From Granulicella sp. (GTDB lineage Bacteria > Acidobacteriota > Terriglobia > Terriglobales > Acidobacteriaceae), in the NCBI GenBank assembly GCA_025408425.1, contig JANXYX010000036.1, forward strand, positions 62,001-126,000: DNA of 64,000 nt, read 5' to 3'. Positions within the stretch are counted from its first letter, which is position 1. Each line of letters starts with the position of its first letter. The notes beneath the pieces were generated by a model that saw only the letters and a program-made list of their open reading frames with translations, ran no database searches and had not been told where the DNA came from. Position numbers and translations under genes: made by a program. Of this stretch, positions 1-7,989 are shown piece after piece.

Positions 1-2070
1 GAAGATGTCGGCGACGAAGTTCTCACTTGCTGCGTAACTGGCATCCATGCTCGCTTCCCAGAACACGTCTTTCTTTAGACCGTAGGCGGAGTTGAGGAAA
101 TCCTCATTGTTGAACTCACCGTTGCCATGGAGCGAGAACTTGTCTGTCGCCTGCCAATCGAGGTCGGAAAACACCTTGTGGCGATTGCGGTCGGCTTCCA
201 TGTACCTTCTCATCCCCGGCAACTCGTTGATGTTGTTGCGGCTGCCATAGAGAGCCTGGGGCACGATATTGTTATTGGGGCTGAAGATGGCTGCGTTGCC
301 GGTGAGCGGACTGCTTGGCAGACCAGCGATCGGACCGAACCCCGTCAGCCCGATCTCTTGCAGGTACGCGAAAGCGCTCTCGGTCGCGCCTCCTTTAGGG
401 ATCTGGTTCGCCATGGGAACAAGCGCCAGGAACGCATTCTCGTTGTACATTCCCCTCCGCCACGAATACGCGTAGCTAGCTCTTCCGGTCAGGCTCCCAA
501 CGGATGTTCTGTGCCAGTCCGCGCCCAGCGTGTGTTCATCGGTCGTACGCGCGTCGGCGCAATCGATCCAGCTGCCGGGGCAAGTGCGGTCGATTCTCTG
601 CCACTGGTAACTGGCCTTCAGCCACTGCTTCTTCGCGATTTCGTACTCCGCCTCCGCGTCCGCCTGGTTGGTCATCTTGCTGTAGGCGATATTCTGGTAA
701 ATATTTGTGTTGCTTCCCAACCCGACAGGCACTCCATAAAGACCGACGAAGGGCGAAGTGCCGCTCTTCGACTCGTTCGCATCCTGGAAGAAGTAAGTAT
801 GGACGGGGGTTTGATTGTCGCGGTTGAAGAACTTATAGGCTGCAACGAGGTTCCATTTCTTGTTTGGCCTTGCGGTGAACTTCGCGTTGACCAAGCTGCT
901 CACCACAAGCCCGTTGAGCGATGGAACGGGCAGGCCGAATGCCAACTGCCCATTAGCTGCCGTCGAGGGGCCCAGGAAGGGGTCGTTCTGGGTATTGCGC
1001 CCGTACGATCCGGAGACGACAAGCTTCATGTTGTCCTTAAACTTCTCCGCGGCCATAAACGTGAGCTGGTTAAACTGGTTGCTCGGTGGGTTTGCCAGCG
1101 TGGCACTCTTGGTCGGATCGGCCACGTCTTGCCACGTGACGGAGTTGACATGGTCGGTGAAGAACGACCCGTAATAAGCGACTGACAGGTAGAGGTGCTT
1201 GATTTTGTAGTTCACCGCCGCGTTCGCCTGACTGGTGTCGAAGTCTATCGGCGTGGGAAGAGTGACGCTGTTTTCCGCCACCTGTGAAGTAACGACTCCA
1301 AGGGCCTTGAGACCAGACTTGTGCTCGTACGTGTAGATGAGTGGAATGTCCAGTTTGTCCGAAGGGTCGTAGAGTAAACCGGCGTCGACCCTGGTGCGCT
1401 TGGTGGAAAGATAGACGCTTTGGAAATCGGGAACGTCCGCAGCACGGATGTTGGCCAATGTTGCCAGTTGAGCAGTCGTAGGCGCGGTCAGCACGCCCGA
1501 GCTGTTGTAGACGCTACCCGCCCCGGCAATCGGATCAAAGGACCGGAAGTTCAGCCTGGTGGCGCCGGCCTGCGGGACCGCTGGAAAGATCCAATTTGAC
1601 GGCAGCGTGAAATTCCCTGTGCCGACGCCTAAATAGGGGGTCTGGTAAGTATCGGAGCGGTTGGCCAGCAGTTCGGAATAGCTAAGGAAGAACCGGTACT
1701 TGCCCTGCTTGCCGAACTCGGCGGACAGGGTGCGTGTTTCCAGGCCAAGGTCCGTCCCTTTCATGTGCCAGCGCCACGTACTCTTGCTGTCATAGGGAGC
1801 GCCACCGCGAAGATCGAAATTCCCTATACCGAACGGTCCTGAATTCTGCAGGCCGTTGTATTCGCCGAACTTGAATGAGCTGCCGCTTACGCCGCCGGCA
1901 CCGAAATCAACTGTGTTTTTAGGCGTGGTCTGACTTGCGGCAGTCGTTTGTGAGTACGCGTGGTCTCTGTGCCCGACCAGCAGGAAGAACATCAAGCAAG
2001 CGATGATGCCACCACGAACGTATCGCAACGCATGGGCCGCACAACTGGTTATCTTCGCGTCTGTAGTCAA
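1..2070 (-). CDS. MtrB/PioB-family decaheme-associated outer-membrane beta-barrel (C-terminus off window)
   Basis: The reverse strand is open for 690 codons from a TTG start at 2070 to the left edge, in the same frame throughout the parts I translated. A GGAGG lies 7 nt before the TTG. The N-terminus has a hydrophobic export segment (about residues 23-33), followed by Gly/Ser-rich text (VDFGAGGVSGSSFKFGEYNG) and alternating polar/aromatic strands such as KYRFFLSYSELLANRSDTYQ, typical of MtrB/PioB barrels. Near the edge it reads ADRNRHKVFSDLDWQATDKF, again barrel-like. Known family role: the barrel sheathes a periplasmic decaheme cytochrome so electrons can cross the outer membrane. The decaheme cytochrome gene ends 22 nt upstream on the same strand, so the two form an operon. 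The N-terminal CxxC seen in Shewanella MtrB was not found. The last strands and stop codon lie outside the window. The family call is firm; the electron donor and acceptor are unknown. Confidence 0.85.
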   Translation of the reverse strand, partial: MTTDAKITSCAAHALRYVRGGIIACLMFFLLVGHRDHAYSQTTAASQTTPKNTVDFGAGGVSGSSFKFGEYNGLQNSGPFGIGNFDLRGGAPYDSKSTWRWHMKGTDLGLETRTLSAEFGKQGKYRFFLSYSELLANRSDTYQTPYLGVGTGNFTLPSNWIFPAVPQAGATRLNFRSFDPIAGAGSVYNSSGVLTAPTTAQLATLANIRAADVPDFQSVYLSTKRTRVDAGLLYDPSDKLDIPLIYTYEHKSGLKALGVVTSQVAENSVTLPTPIDFDTSQANAAVNYKIKHLYLSVAYYGSFFTDHVNSVTWQDVADPTKSATLANPPSNQFNQLTFMAAEKFKDNMKLVVSGSYGRNTQNDPFLGPSTAANGQLAFGLPVPSLNGLVVSSLVNAKFTARPNKKWNLVAAYKFFNRDNQTPVHTYFFQDANESKSGTSPFVGLYGVPVGLGSNTNIYQNIAYSKMTNQADAEAEYEIAKKQWLKASYQWQRIDRTCPGSWIDCADARTTDEHTLGADWHRTSVGSLTGRASYAYSWRRGMYNENAFLALVPMANQIPKGGATESAFAYLQEIGLTGFGPIAGLPSSPLTGNAAIFSPNNNIVPQALYGSRNNINELPGMRRYMEADRNRHKVFSDLDWQATDKFSLHGNGEFNNEDFLNSAYGLKKDVFWEASMDASYAASENFVADIF

Positions 2071-2092
2071 TTCAGTGCCTCCAATTGAACGG

Positions 2093-3076
2093 TCATCGCT
2101 GGAACTTGGCCCCGGCCGGATGATTCGAACCGTGGATCGTTGAGTGACAGGCCAGACAGCTGCGTCCATTTCCCTGCGCTGCTGGGCTCTGGCTTCCCAG
2201 CGGCAGCTGGCCATTAACCGTGGTTACGTTGCCGGCTGGCAGATTTGCACCGCTATATAGGTTTTTCGCGTGATCGCCGCTGTGACAACTCTGGCAGAGC
2301 ATCGGCGCCCGCATCTTCAGCAGAGGCGACAAATTCGAACCGTGCGGCGTGTGGCAGTTGGTGCAGTCGTCTACAACGGGTGCATGCTCCCAAAGGAAGG
2401 GACCACGCTTCTCGGCGTGGCACGTGTAACACGTCTCGTTGACAGATTGCTTGACCAGGAGCTTCGGTCCGTCTGAGCCATGCACGTTGTGACAGTTGGA
2501 ACAATTCACTTTTCCTTCCAGGATCGGGTGCCTCGAGAAGCGATGAATCTGGGCTTGCTGGGCCTTGTGGCAACTAGCGCAGACGTCGGCCTGGGTCAGC
2601 GGGTTCAGCACTTTCTGCTTTGGCGAATGCAGTTCGTGGCAGTCGGTGCAGGCAACGCCGCGCATTTCGTGCTCGCTGCCCGACCAGTGCGACCGAGCAA
2701 GGACGCTCGATTCGTGACAGGTGAGACAGAATGCATTCCGCTCTCCTGCCGACGAAAGGTTCTTGGATTTGGCTCCAAACACGATATTCGGCGGCTTACT
2801 GCCCGGATCGCTCATGTGTGCGGCACTGGCACCGTGACAGGATTGGCAACCAGGAGTGCGCCCGTCGGCCTTCACACCATGCTTGGTCTGGTAGATGGTG
2901 AGAATCGGCGTACTCCAACTCTCATCGTGGCAGACAGTGCACTTCTTGTCGCCTTCCAGGGATCGGTCGATCTTGGCGCCTTCCAGGGGTCGGTCGACTT
3001 GGGCCAATGCGGACAGCGAGCCGAAAAGTACCGAAACGCTTGCACAGATGAGAAGAAGCCGAATCAGTTTGCGCAT
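2093..3076 (-). CDS. Decaheme c-type cytochrome, MtrA/DmsE family
   Basis: Periplasmic multiheme electron carrier of 327 aa. It has exactly ten CxxCH heme c motifs, in order CTVCH, CQSCH, CLTCH, CTDCH, CASCH, CSNCH, CYTCH, CTNCH, CQSCH and CLACH, spread over the whole mature protein as in MtrA/DmsE/PioA. I start at the ATG at 3076 (MRKLIRLLLICASVSVLFG, a signal peptide ending near ALAQ). It is preceded by AAGGA 5 nt upstream; an in-frame upstream start at 3184 would put 36 charged residues before the signal peptide. Just after the signal peptide there is a short internal repeat, DRPLEGAK/DRSLEGDK. The MtrB-type barrel follows 22 nt downstream, so the pair would pass electrons across the outer membrane. 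No outer-surface cytochrome (MtrC type) is visible here; it could lie to the left. Confidence 0.93.
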   Translation of the reverse strand: MRKLIRLLLICASVSVLFGSLSALAQVDRPLEGAKIDRSLEGDKKCTVCHDESWSTPILTIYQTKHGVKADGRTPGCQSCHGASAAHMSDPGSKPPNIVFGAKSKNLSSAGERNAFCLTCHESSVLARSHWSGSEHEMRGVACTDCHELHSPKQKVLNPLTQADVCASCHKAQQAQIHRFSRHPILEGKVNCSNCHNVHGSDGPKLLVKQSVNETCYTCHAEKRGPFLWEHAPVVDDCTNCHTPHGSNLSPLLKMRAPMLCQSCHSGDHAKNLYSGANLPAGNVTTVNGQLPLGSQSPAAQGNGRSCLACHSTIHGSNHPAGAKFQR

Positions 3077-3269
3077 CTTTTTCCTTCGCGTAGGGAATCT
3101 GGATCGTTGCTGCTTCCATTTCGATCCGAGCACTTGAGCAATCCGCGCTGTGCTGAACTTCGTAATGGCTGTGACGGAAATCATGTATGCATCTCATAAG
3201 ACAGGAATAAAGAGATGTATTAAGTGACGGTCATCACACATGCGTGCTTTAGTTCGGTTCATGGATTAA

Positions 3270-3620
3270 AGAACCGAGTGCTCTGATTCAAAGGTCATCC
3301 GGAAAGCATTCGACATGTTGCGGCCGGTGGTGTCGGACTTTTTCTACTTCATCGACACGGAAGAGGGCTATCCGTTCTCTGGCAGTGGCATCCTGGCAAG
3401 CTTCTGTCGTGGCCTGATGAAGATCGGGATCCAAAACAAGACAATCATCAGCTTTGATAACGACGCGGAGGGGACATCGAAACAAAAGGTGCTTCAGCGT
3501 GCGCCACGTCTAGAAAATTTCGCGATCATGCGTCTAGCCGACCCGCCAGAACTGCACGTAGTTGCGGGATTAGGAACATCGGGCGAATCCATCAACGGCA
3601 TCAGTCATTCGGGTACTTGA
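3270..3620 (+). pseudogene. Fragment of a HEPN/Toprim-associated-domain protein
   Basis: An open frame begins directly after an in-frame TAA (3267-3269) and runs to a TGA at 3620. Its first codons read TECSDSKVIRKAFDML, which looks like the EGxxD start of a Toprim domain with the Gly altered. It continues with FFYFIDTEEGYPFSGSG, IQNKTIISFDNDAEG (the DxD-like second acidic Toprim motif) and NFAIMRLADPPEL. I recognise this from memory as the Toprim part of HEPN/Toprim-associated proteins, which are several hundred residues long. The N-terminal HEPN part is missing, and the C-terminus ends in text (ISHSGT) that no longer follows the family. No good ribosome site precedes the internal ATG at 3315. 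I read it as a decayed remnant, possibly of a defence-type gene. The assignment is from memory and unverified. Confidence 0.55.
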
Positions 3621-3919
3621 AGCCGGAAGAAGAGAAGCGTTTGCGAACTGTAAGATTTTAGAAGGTTTCTGGCGCGTCCCAAAGCTGGATCTAGTGTTGC
3701 CGCAGACAGGCACCCGTGATGCAAATCACTGCTCTGCCACCTGCTTTGAAGTATACAAAGGGCGTGCATCGTGCATGACTTGCAGGTGATACGACGGCGC
3801 GGGGATGCTAGGTTTTCGACGAATGCGAAGCTCAAAATTGAAACTCCGGCTTAAACCGTGTCTTGCTCATCTTTATCTATTGGCCTCAACTGATGAAGGT
3901 GCAGAGGAGGTACAAAAAC

Positions 3920-5143
3920 ATGAGCATTTTCGGACGTGCCGCAGAGTTCTCAAGACGTCGATTGGGCAAGCGGATTTTGGCTTCCCTGTTATGTCTTTTG
4001 TTCGCGACTTGGTCTCAGAATCTGTCCGCCTATCAAGCCTCGACACAGAACGTGCAGGCGCCGCCATACGCCCAACAGACTCCCGAGCAGTTGCAGCAGT
4101 TGGTAGCGCCGATTGCCCTGTATTCGGATTCGCTTGTGGCGCAGATCTTGGCGGCGTCCACGTTTCCCGAGCAAGTCGTCCAGGCCGACAGATGGGTGCA
4201 AGCGCATCCTGATTTGAAGGGCGAAGTTTTGGGTCAAGCTGTGGACCAGCAACCCTGGGACCCGAGCGTCAAGGCGCTCACTGCATTTCCATCCGTCCTT
4301 GGAAATATGGACAAGAACCTCTCCTGGACGTCATCTCTAGGCGATGCCTACTACAACCAGCAACAGGATTTGATGGATGCCGTCCAAGTGATGCGTCAGC
4401 GAGCACAAGCAGCAGGCAATCTTAAGACCACGCCGCAGCAAACCGTGACAACACAAGATTCATCGGTCATCATTCAGCCTACTAACCCCGATGTCGTTTA
4501 CGTTCCCGCATATGATCCGTGGTTGGTTTACGGATATCCCATATTGCCGTGGCCGGGTTGGTACCCATATCCCGGAATCTGGTATGGCGGCCCCTACCTC
4601 TCATTCGGAATCGGCTTCGGAGTCGGCTTCTTCCGTGGTTTTGGATGGGGCTGGCCTTATTGGGGATGCGATTGGCATCACCGATACCCAATTTATAACC
4701 ACAACAGGTACTACTCCCGGAGCACCACGTTCTACAACCGGAACAATTTCTATCGAGGAGGAGGCGCACGCGGAGGAGTTGGTGCCCCCCATGCGAGGAA
4801 CAGGCCTGCCACCGGTAACATCGGCGCGCGCGCCGGAACTGGTCCCCGAACCTACGCAGGGAATACCGGCGGGTCCCGCGGTGTTTTCAACCGTCCCGGC
4901 GCAACGATCAAGCCTTTCAATGGAAATACGCAGGCTGCCCGAGGATACGCTGCACCCCGCGGTCAGACTGGCGTCCGCTCGGGCGCCTTCAGCGGCTACA
5001 ACAATGGCGGACAGGCAAGGAGCTATTCGTCACGAGGAAACATGAGCTTCGGTGGCGGAGCAGCACGTGGCAGTGGCGGAGCAGCACGTGGCGGCGGAGC
5101 AGCACGCGGTGGTGGCGCGGCGCGCGGTGGTGGGCATCGGTAA
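3920..5143 (+). CDS. DUF3300 secreted protein (copy A)
   Basis: Secreted protein of 407 aa with unknown biochemical role. The start at 3920 is chosen because AGGAGG lies 9 nt upstream and it gives a signal peptide (RRLGKRILASLLCLLFATWS). An upstream in-frame ATG at 3863 has neither. The DUF3300 core spans about residues 55-210: QLVAPIALYSDSLVAQILAA, FPEQVVQADRW, QPWDPSVKAL and VIIQPTNPDVVYVPAYDPW. It is followed by a Trp/Tyr/Gly/Pro-rich stretch that looks membrane- or surface-associated. The C-terminal about 120 residues are low-complexity Gly/Arg/Ala, ending in tandem GGAARG units. A DUF2950 gene follows 57 nt downstream. The same pair recurs inverted at 6964-9279, and the two families are often adjacent in Acidobacteria and Proteobacteria, so they probably act together in the envelope. 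Confidence 0.9.
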   Translation: MSIFGRAAEFSRRRLGKRILASLLCLLFATWSQNLSAYQASTQNVQAPPYAQQTPEQLQQLVAPIALYSDSLVAQILAASTFPEQVVQADRWVQAHPDLKGEVLGQAVDQQPWDPSVKALTAFPSVLGNMDKNLSWTSSLGDAYYNQQQDLMDAVQVMRQRAQAAGNLKTTPQQTVTTQDSSVIIQPTNPDVVYVPAYDPWLVYGYPILPWPGWYPYPGIWYGGPYLSFGIGFGVGFFRGFGWGWPYWGCDWHHRYPIYNHNRYYSRSTTFYNRNNFYRGGGARGGVGAPHARNRPATGNIGARAGTGPRTYAGNTGGSRGVFNRPGATIKPFNGNTQAARGYAAPRGQTGVRSGAFSGYNNGGQARSYSSRGNMSFGGGAARGSGGAARGGGAARGGGAARGGGHR

Positions 5144-5200
5144 TTGAAATTTCGTTATGTTCCTGGTAGATCAAGAAATTTATAAATGGAGAGAAGATAC

Positions 5201-6166
5201 ATGCGACGAACGAAACTGAATTTCGACAAATATCATTGGGCCAATCTTCCTAAATTAGCCAGCGTCGCCATCCTGTTGGTGGGGTGCTTTCCCATCCGTT
5301 CCATGGCACAGCAGGGCCAGAAGACATTTTCATCTCCCGAAGACGCGAGCAACGCTCTCATCATGGCAGCGCAGAGTAACGACCAAAAAACAATGCTCGA
5401 TATCCTCGGACCAGACGCAATGCAAATTGTCTCATCGGGCGACGAAGCCGAGGACGCTGACAGCCGCGCTAATTTCGTACAGAAGTATCAGGAAATGCAC
5501 CGTCTGGTGAAAGAACCGGATGGAACCACTACCTTGTATATCGGCGCGGAGAATTGGCCCACGCCCATACCGCTTGTGAACAAAGGTAATGCGTGGTATT
5601 TCGACACCAAGGCGGGCAAGAAAGAAATTTTGTACAGGCGAATTGGCCGGAATGAAATATCGACCATTGGCGTTTGCCAGGAACTCGTGGCGGCAGAAAA
5701 GGAATATCACTCCACACACAACGAGTACGCCCCGAAAATCAACAGTGATGAAGGGCAGCGCAATGGCCTCTACTGGAAAGCTGCTGATGGCGCGCCCCAG
5801 AGCCCCATCGGACCGCTTGTGGCATCGGCTGAAGGCTATGCCAAGAGCCGAGACGATGCTCCGACTCCTTACCGCGGTTACTATTACCACATTCTAACGC
5901 GTCAGGGAGGAAATGGCCCAGGCGGCGCAAAGAGTTACATCGTAAACGGCAAAATGAACGAGGGTTTCGCTTTCGTGGCTTATCCGGCGGAATACAGGTC
6001 GTCTGGAGTGATGACATTCATCGTTGACGAGGATGGAGTCGTGTATCAAAAGGATCTCGGCAAGAGGACCGATGTTCTGGCCAAAGCCATGAAGAGATAC
6101 ACCCCCAATTCCAGTTGGCAAAAGGTTGAAGAACAGCAGGAGGAGAGAGCTCGCGAGCAGAACTAA
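5201..6166 (+). CDS. DUF2950 secreted protein (copy A)
   Basis: Periplasmic or secreted protein of 321 aa with no known enzymatic activity. I use the ATG at 5201 (MRRTKLNFDKYHW) because GGAGAG lies about 8 nt before it; the ATG at 5186 has no ribosome site. A hydrophobic segment (LASVAILLVGCFPIRSMAQ) forms the signal peptide and contains a Cys that could be a weak lipobox. DUF2950 landmarks are FSSPEDASNALIMAAQSND near the N-terminus, AWYFDTKAGKKEILYRRIG in the middle, RNGLYWKAADGAPQSPIGPL, RGYYYHILTRQG, and GFAFVAYPAEYRSSGVMTF followed by VYQKDLG at the end. It lies 57 nt after a DUF3300 gene, probably co-transcribed. The copy at 6964-7980 shares every landmark but has diverged substantially. 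Confidence 0.9.
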   Translation: MRRTKLNFDKYHWANLPKLASVAILLVGCFPIRSMAQQGQKTFSSPEDASNALIMAAQSNDQKTMLDILGPDAMQIVSSGDEAEDADSRANFVQKYQEMHRLVKEPDGTTTLYIGAENWPTPIPLVNKGNAWYFDTKAGKKEILYRRIGRNEISTIGVCQELVAAEKEYHSTHNEYAPKINSDEGQRNGLYWKAADGAPQSPIGPLVASAEGYAKSRDDAPTPYRGYYYHILTRQGGNGPGGAKSYIVNGKMNEGFAFVAYPAEYRSSGVMTFIVDEDGVVYQKDLGKRTDVLAKAMKRYTPNSSWQKVEEQQEERAREQN

Positions 6167-6248
6167 GCAAAAGGAGCTTCAGTCTCTCTCGCGCCCTCAA
6201 GAGCGGTAGGAGTACAGCCACTGGTTGGTCGTCTTAACCCCGCCGACG

Positions 6249-6872
6249 CTACTGCACCGTCAAAGTTGTGAAGCCGGTGATGTTGCCAGAACTAGCGGTG
6301 ATCGTAACATTGCCCGAAGTCAGTCCGGTCACCAGGCCACCGCTGCTAACCGTTGCGATTGTGCTGTCGCTCGAGGTCCATATTGCCGAGCTTGTGATGA
6401 CACTGCTGGCGCCATCGGAGTAGGTTGCAGTCGCGACAAACTGTTGCGTGCCGCCAATTGCGATGGTTGCGTTTGCCGGAGTAGTTGCGATCGAGGTTAT
6501 GGTCACCGCTTGACTGCTGACGGACAAACTGGTCCTGGTTATGTAGCACTGGCAGTTGCCGGAGATGGTTACCGTCCCGAATGCGATCCCGGTTGCCAGA
6601 CCGGCATTGTTGATAGTGGCGATGGCAGGATCGGACGACGTCCATGTCGTCTGAGTCGTAACGTCTCCGGTACCGCCACCAGTGGCGAACGTTCCCGTCG
6701 CCGAGAACTGCTGGGTAGTTCCCGGTTGTATGCTGGCATTGAGTGGGCTGATAGTAGGGAACGTCACAATATCGTTAGATCCCCGAAAATACTTGCCACA
6801 ACAGCCCTCGAGCGGTACGAGCAGCAAGACAAACCCAAGCGCTTTAGCCACATCAGACGGTCGGATTCTCAT
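6249..6872 (-). CDS. Lipoprotein with two bacterial Ig-like (Big2) domains
   Basis: Predicted lipoprotein of 207 aa. The ATG at 6872 is preceded by GAGGA 7 nt upstream and gives MRIRPSDVAKALGFVLLLVP followed by a lipobox-like LEGC. Two Big2 domains follow, each with the repeated pattern TISPLNASIQPGTTQQFSAT ... WTSSDPAIATINNAGLATG and TTPANATIAIGGTQQFVATA ... WTSSDSTIATVSSGGLVTG. Such domains usually mediate adhesion or act as spacers on surface proteins; there is no catalytic domain. It is the third gene of a minus-strand cluster, DUF3300 - DUF2950 - this gene, 91 nt after the DUF2950 stop. An alternative upstream start at 7004 would overlap that gene and adds residues with no features. Confidence 0.85.
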   Translation of the reverse strand: MRIRPSDVAKALGFVLLLVPLEGCCGKYFRGSNDIVTFPTISPLNASIQPGTTQQFSATGTFATGGGTGDVTTQTTWTSSDPAIATINNAGLATGIAFGTVTISGNCQCYITRTSLSVSSQAVTITSIATTPANATIAIGGTQQFVATATYSDGASSVITSSAIWTSSDSTIATVSSGGLVTGLTSGNVTITASSGNITGFTTLTVQ

Positions 6873-6963
6873 GACTCTATCCTCATAAAACGCTCCAATT
6901 CGCCAATAATCTGATGGACTACGGAGCCGGCACCACCGGCTTGGAACTGTCGAAGAATATAAC

Positions 6964-7980
6964 TCATGGGTTAGCTGCGGCAACATCCTGGGGCCATTCG
7001 TCATTTGTCCGACGCCAGCTTGGATCCGGGTTGTAGAGCTCCATATTCTTCACAATGTTGAGTGAATCGGGCCCCAGGTCTTTCTGGTAAACAATTCCGT
7101 TCTGGTTCACGATGAAGGTCTTTACACCAGTCACCCGGTATTCGGCGGGGACGGCGACGAGAGCAAATCCGCCGATCATCACGCCCTCGATCACGTAGTC
7201 CAATCGTCCCATCGGCGCCGCCGGACCTTGCCCTTTCAGGATTTTGAAGTAGTAACCGTGGTATCCTCCCCCCGCGACAGAGTAGCCCTCAGCCAGTGCT
7301 TTGGCGACCACCTCGCCAATCGGGCCACCGGATGAGCCGTCCGCATTCTTCCAGTACAAACCGTCCTGCTTCCCGGGGCTGCTGATAATTTTTTTGGCGT
7401 ACTCGTTGACACCCGAATCGTCATGGATTTGCAACGCGTATTCTTTTTGTGCTTCTACGAAACCGCGACAAACCTGAATAGCGTCCAGTTCATTGGCTCC
7501 GATTCGTCGAAACAGGATTTCCTGTCGGCCCGACTTGGTGTCGAAATACCATTTTCCATTCTTCTTGACCAAGGGCACCGGCAGGAGCCACTCCTTTGGA
7601 CCGACGACGATGGTCGCCCGATTCGGCTTCGCCGGATCTATCTTCACTGAATGACTGGCTCGAGCTTCGTTCCCAAACGCAATGGCGTTGTTCTTGTCCC
7701 GGACCGGATCGGCAGAGGAGACAAGGTCTTCGGCATCCGGGCCAAATATCGCCATCAGCTCCGGCACGTCGAAGGCTGCGGCGGCTTTGATCAGTTCTTC
7801 CGCGGCTTGCTGTGGAGTCGCGAACGCCTTCAGGCCCTGCGCCGTTGATTGGTGTGCGGCCTGTGCCTGTGCAACAACGGTCACCGGCACAATACCCAAC
7901 CAAGCGACCAGGACAAGAACAATGAGAGTATTCAGCGTGTTAAAGCCAGATCGTCTGGATGTCATGTTTTCCCCGCTCAT
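6964..7980 (-). CDS. DUF2950 secreted protein (copy B)
   Basis: Secreted protein of 338 aa and paralogue of the gene at 5201. It has a signal peptide (TLIVLVLVAWLGIVPVTVVAQA). The family landmarks are FATPQQAAEELIKAAAAFDV, KWYFDTKSGRQEILFRRIG, QDGLYWKNADGSSGGPIGE, YHGYYFKILKGQGPAAP and GFALVAVPAEYRVTGVKTFI followed by VYQKDLG. The upstream DUF3300 gene stops 9 nt before this start, so the two are translationally close. A second ATG 15 nt inside (7965) is preceded by GGGGA and is an equally plausible start. Function is unknown. The conserved AWYFD/KWYFD and RRIG blocks suggest one shared fold in both copies. Confidence 0.9.
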   Translation of the reverse strand: MSGENMTSRRSGFNTLNTLIVLVLVAWLGIVPVTVVAQAQAAHQSTAQGLKAFATPQQAAEELIKAAAAFDVPELMAIFGPDAEDLVSSADPVRDKNNAIAFGNEARASHSVKIDPAKPNRATIVVGPKEWLLPVPLVKKNGKWYFDTKSGRQEILFRRIGANELDAIQVCRGFVEAQKEYALQIHDDSGVNEYAKKIISSPGKQDGLYWKNADGSSGGPIGEVVAKALAEGYSVAGGGYHGYYFKILKGQGPAAPMGRLDYVIEGVMIGGFALVAVPAEYRVTGVKTFIVNQNGIVYQKDLGPDSLNIVKNMELYNPDPSWRRTNDEWPQDVAAANP

Positions 7981-7989
7981 TATCGTTGC

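Noticed and set aside
127-1185. 352-codon plus-strand frame at the left edge
   Set aside because: Opposite strand of the MtrB-type barrel, which has real family features.
2115-2140. tRNA-like GATTCGAACC text
   Set aside because: It lies in the decaheme cytochrome coding sequence and has no cloverleaf arms around it.
3254-3277. Inverted repeat TCGGTTC/GAACCGA as a terminator or operator
   Set aside because: Only 7-base arms, no T-run, overlaps the start of the pseudogene fragment; not convincing.
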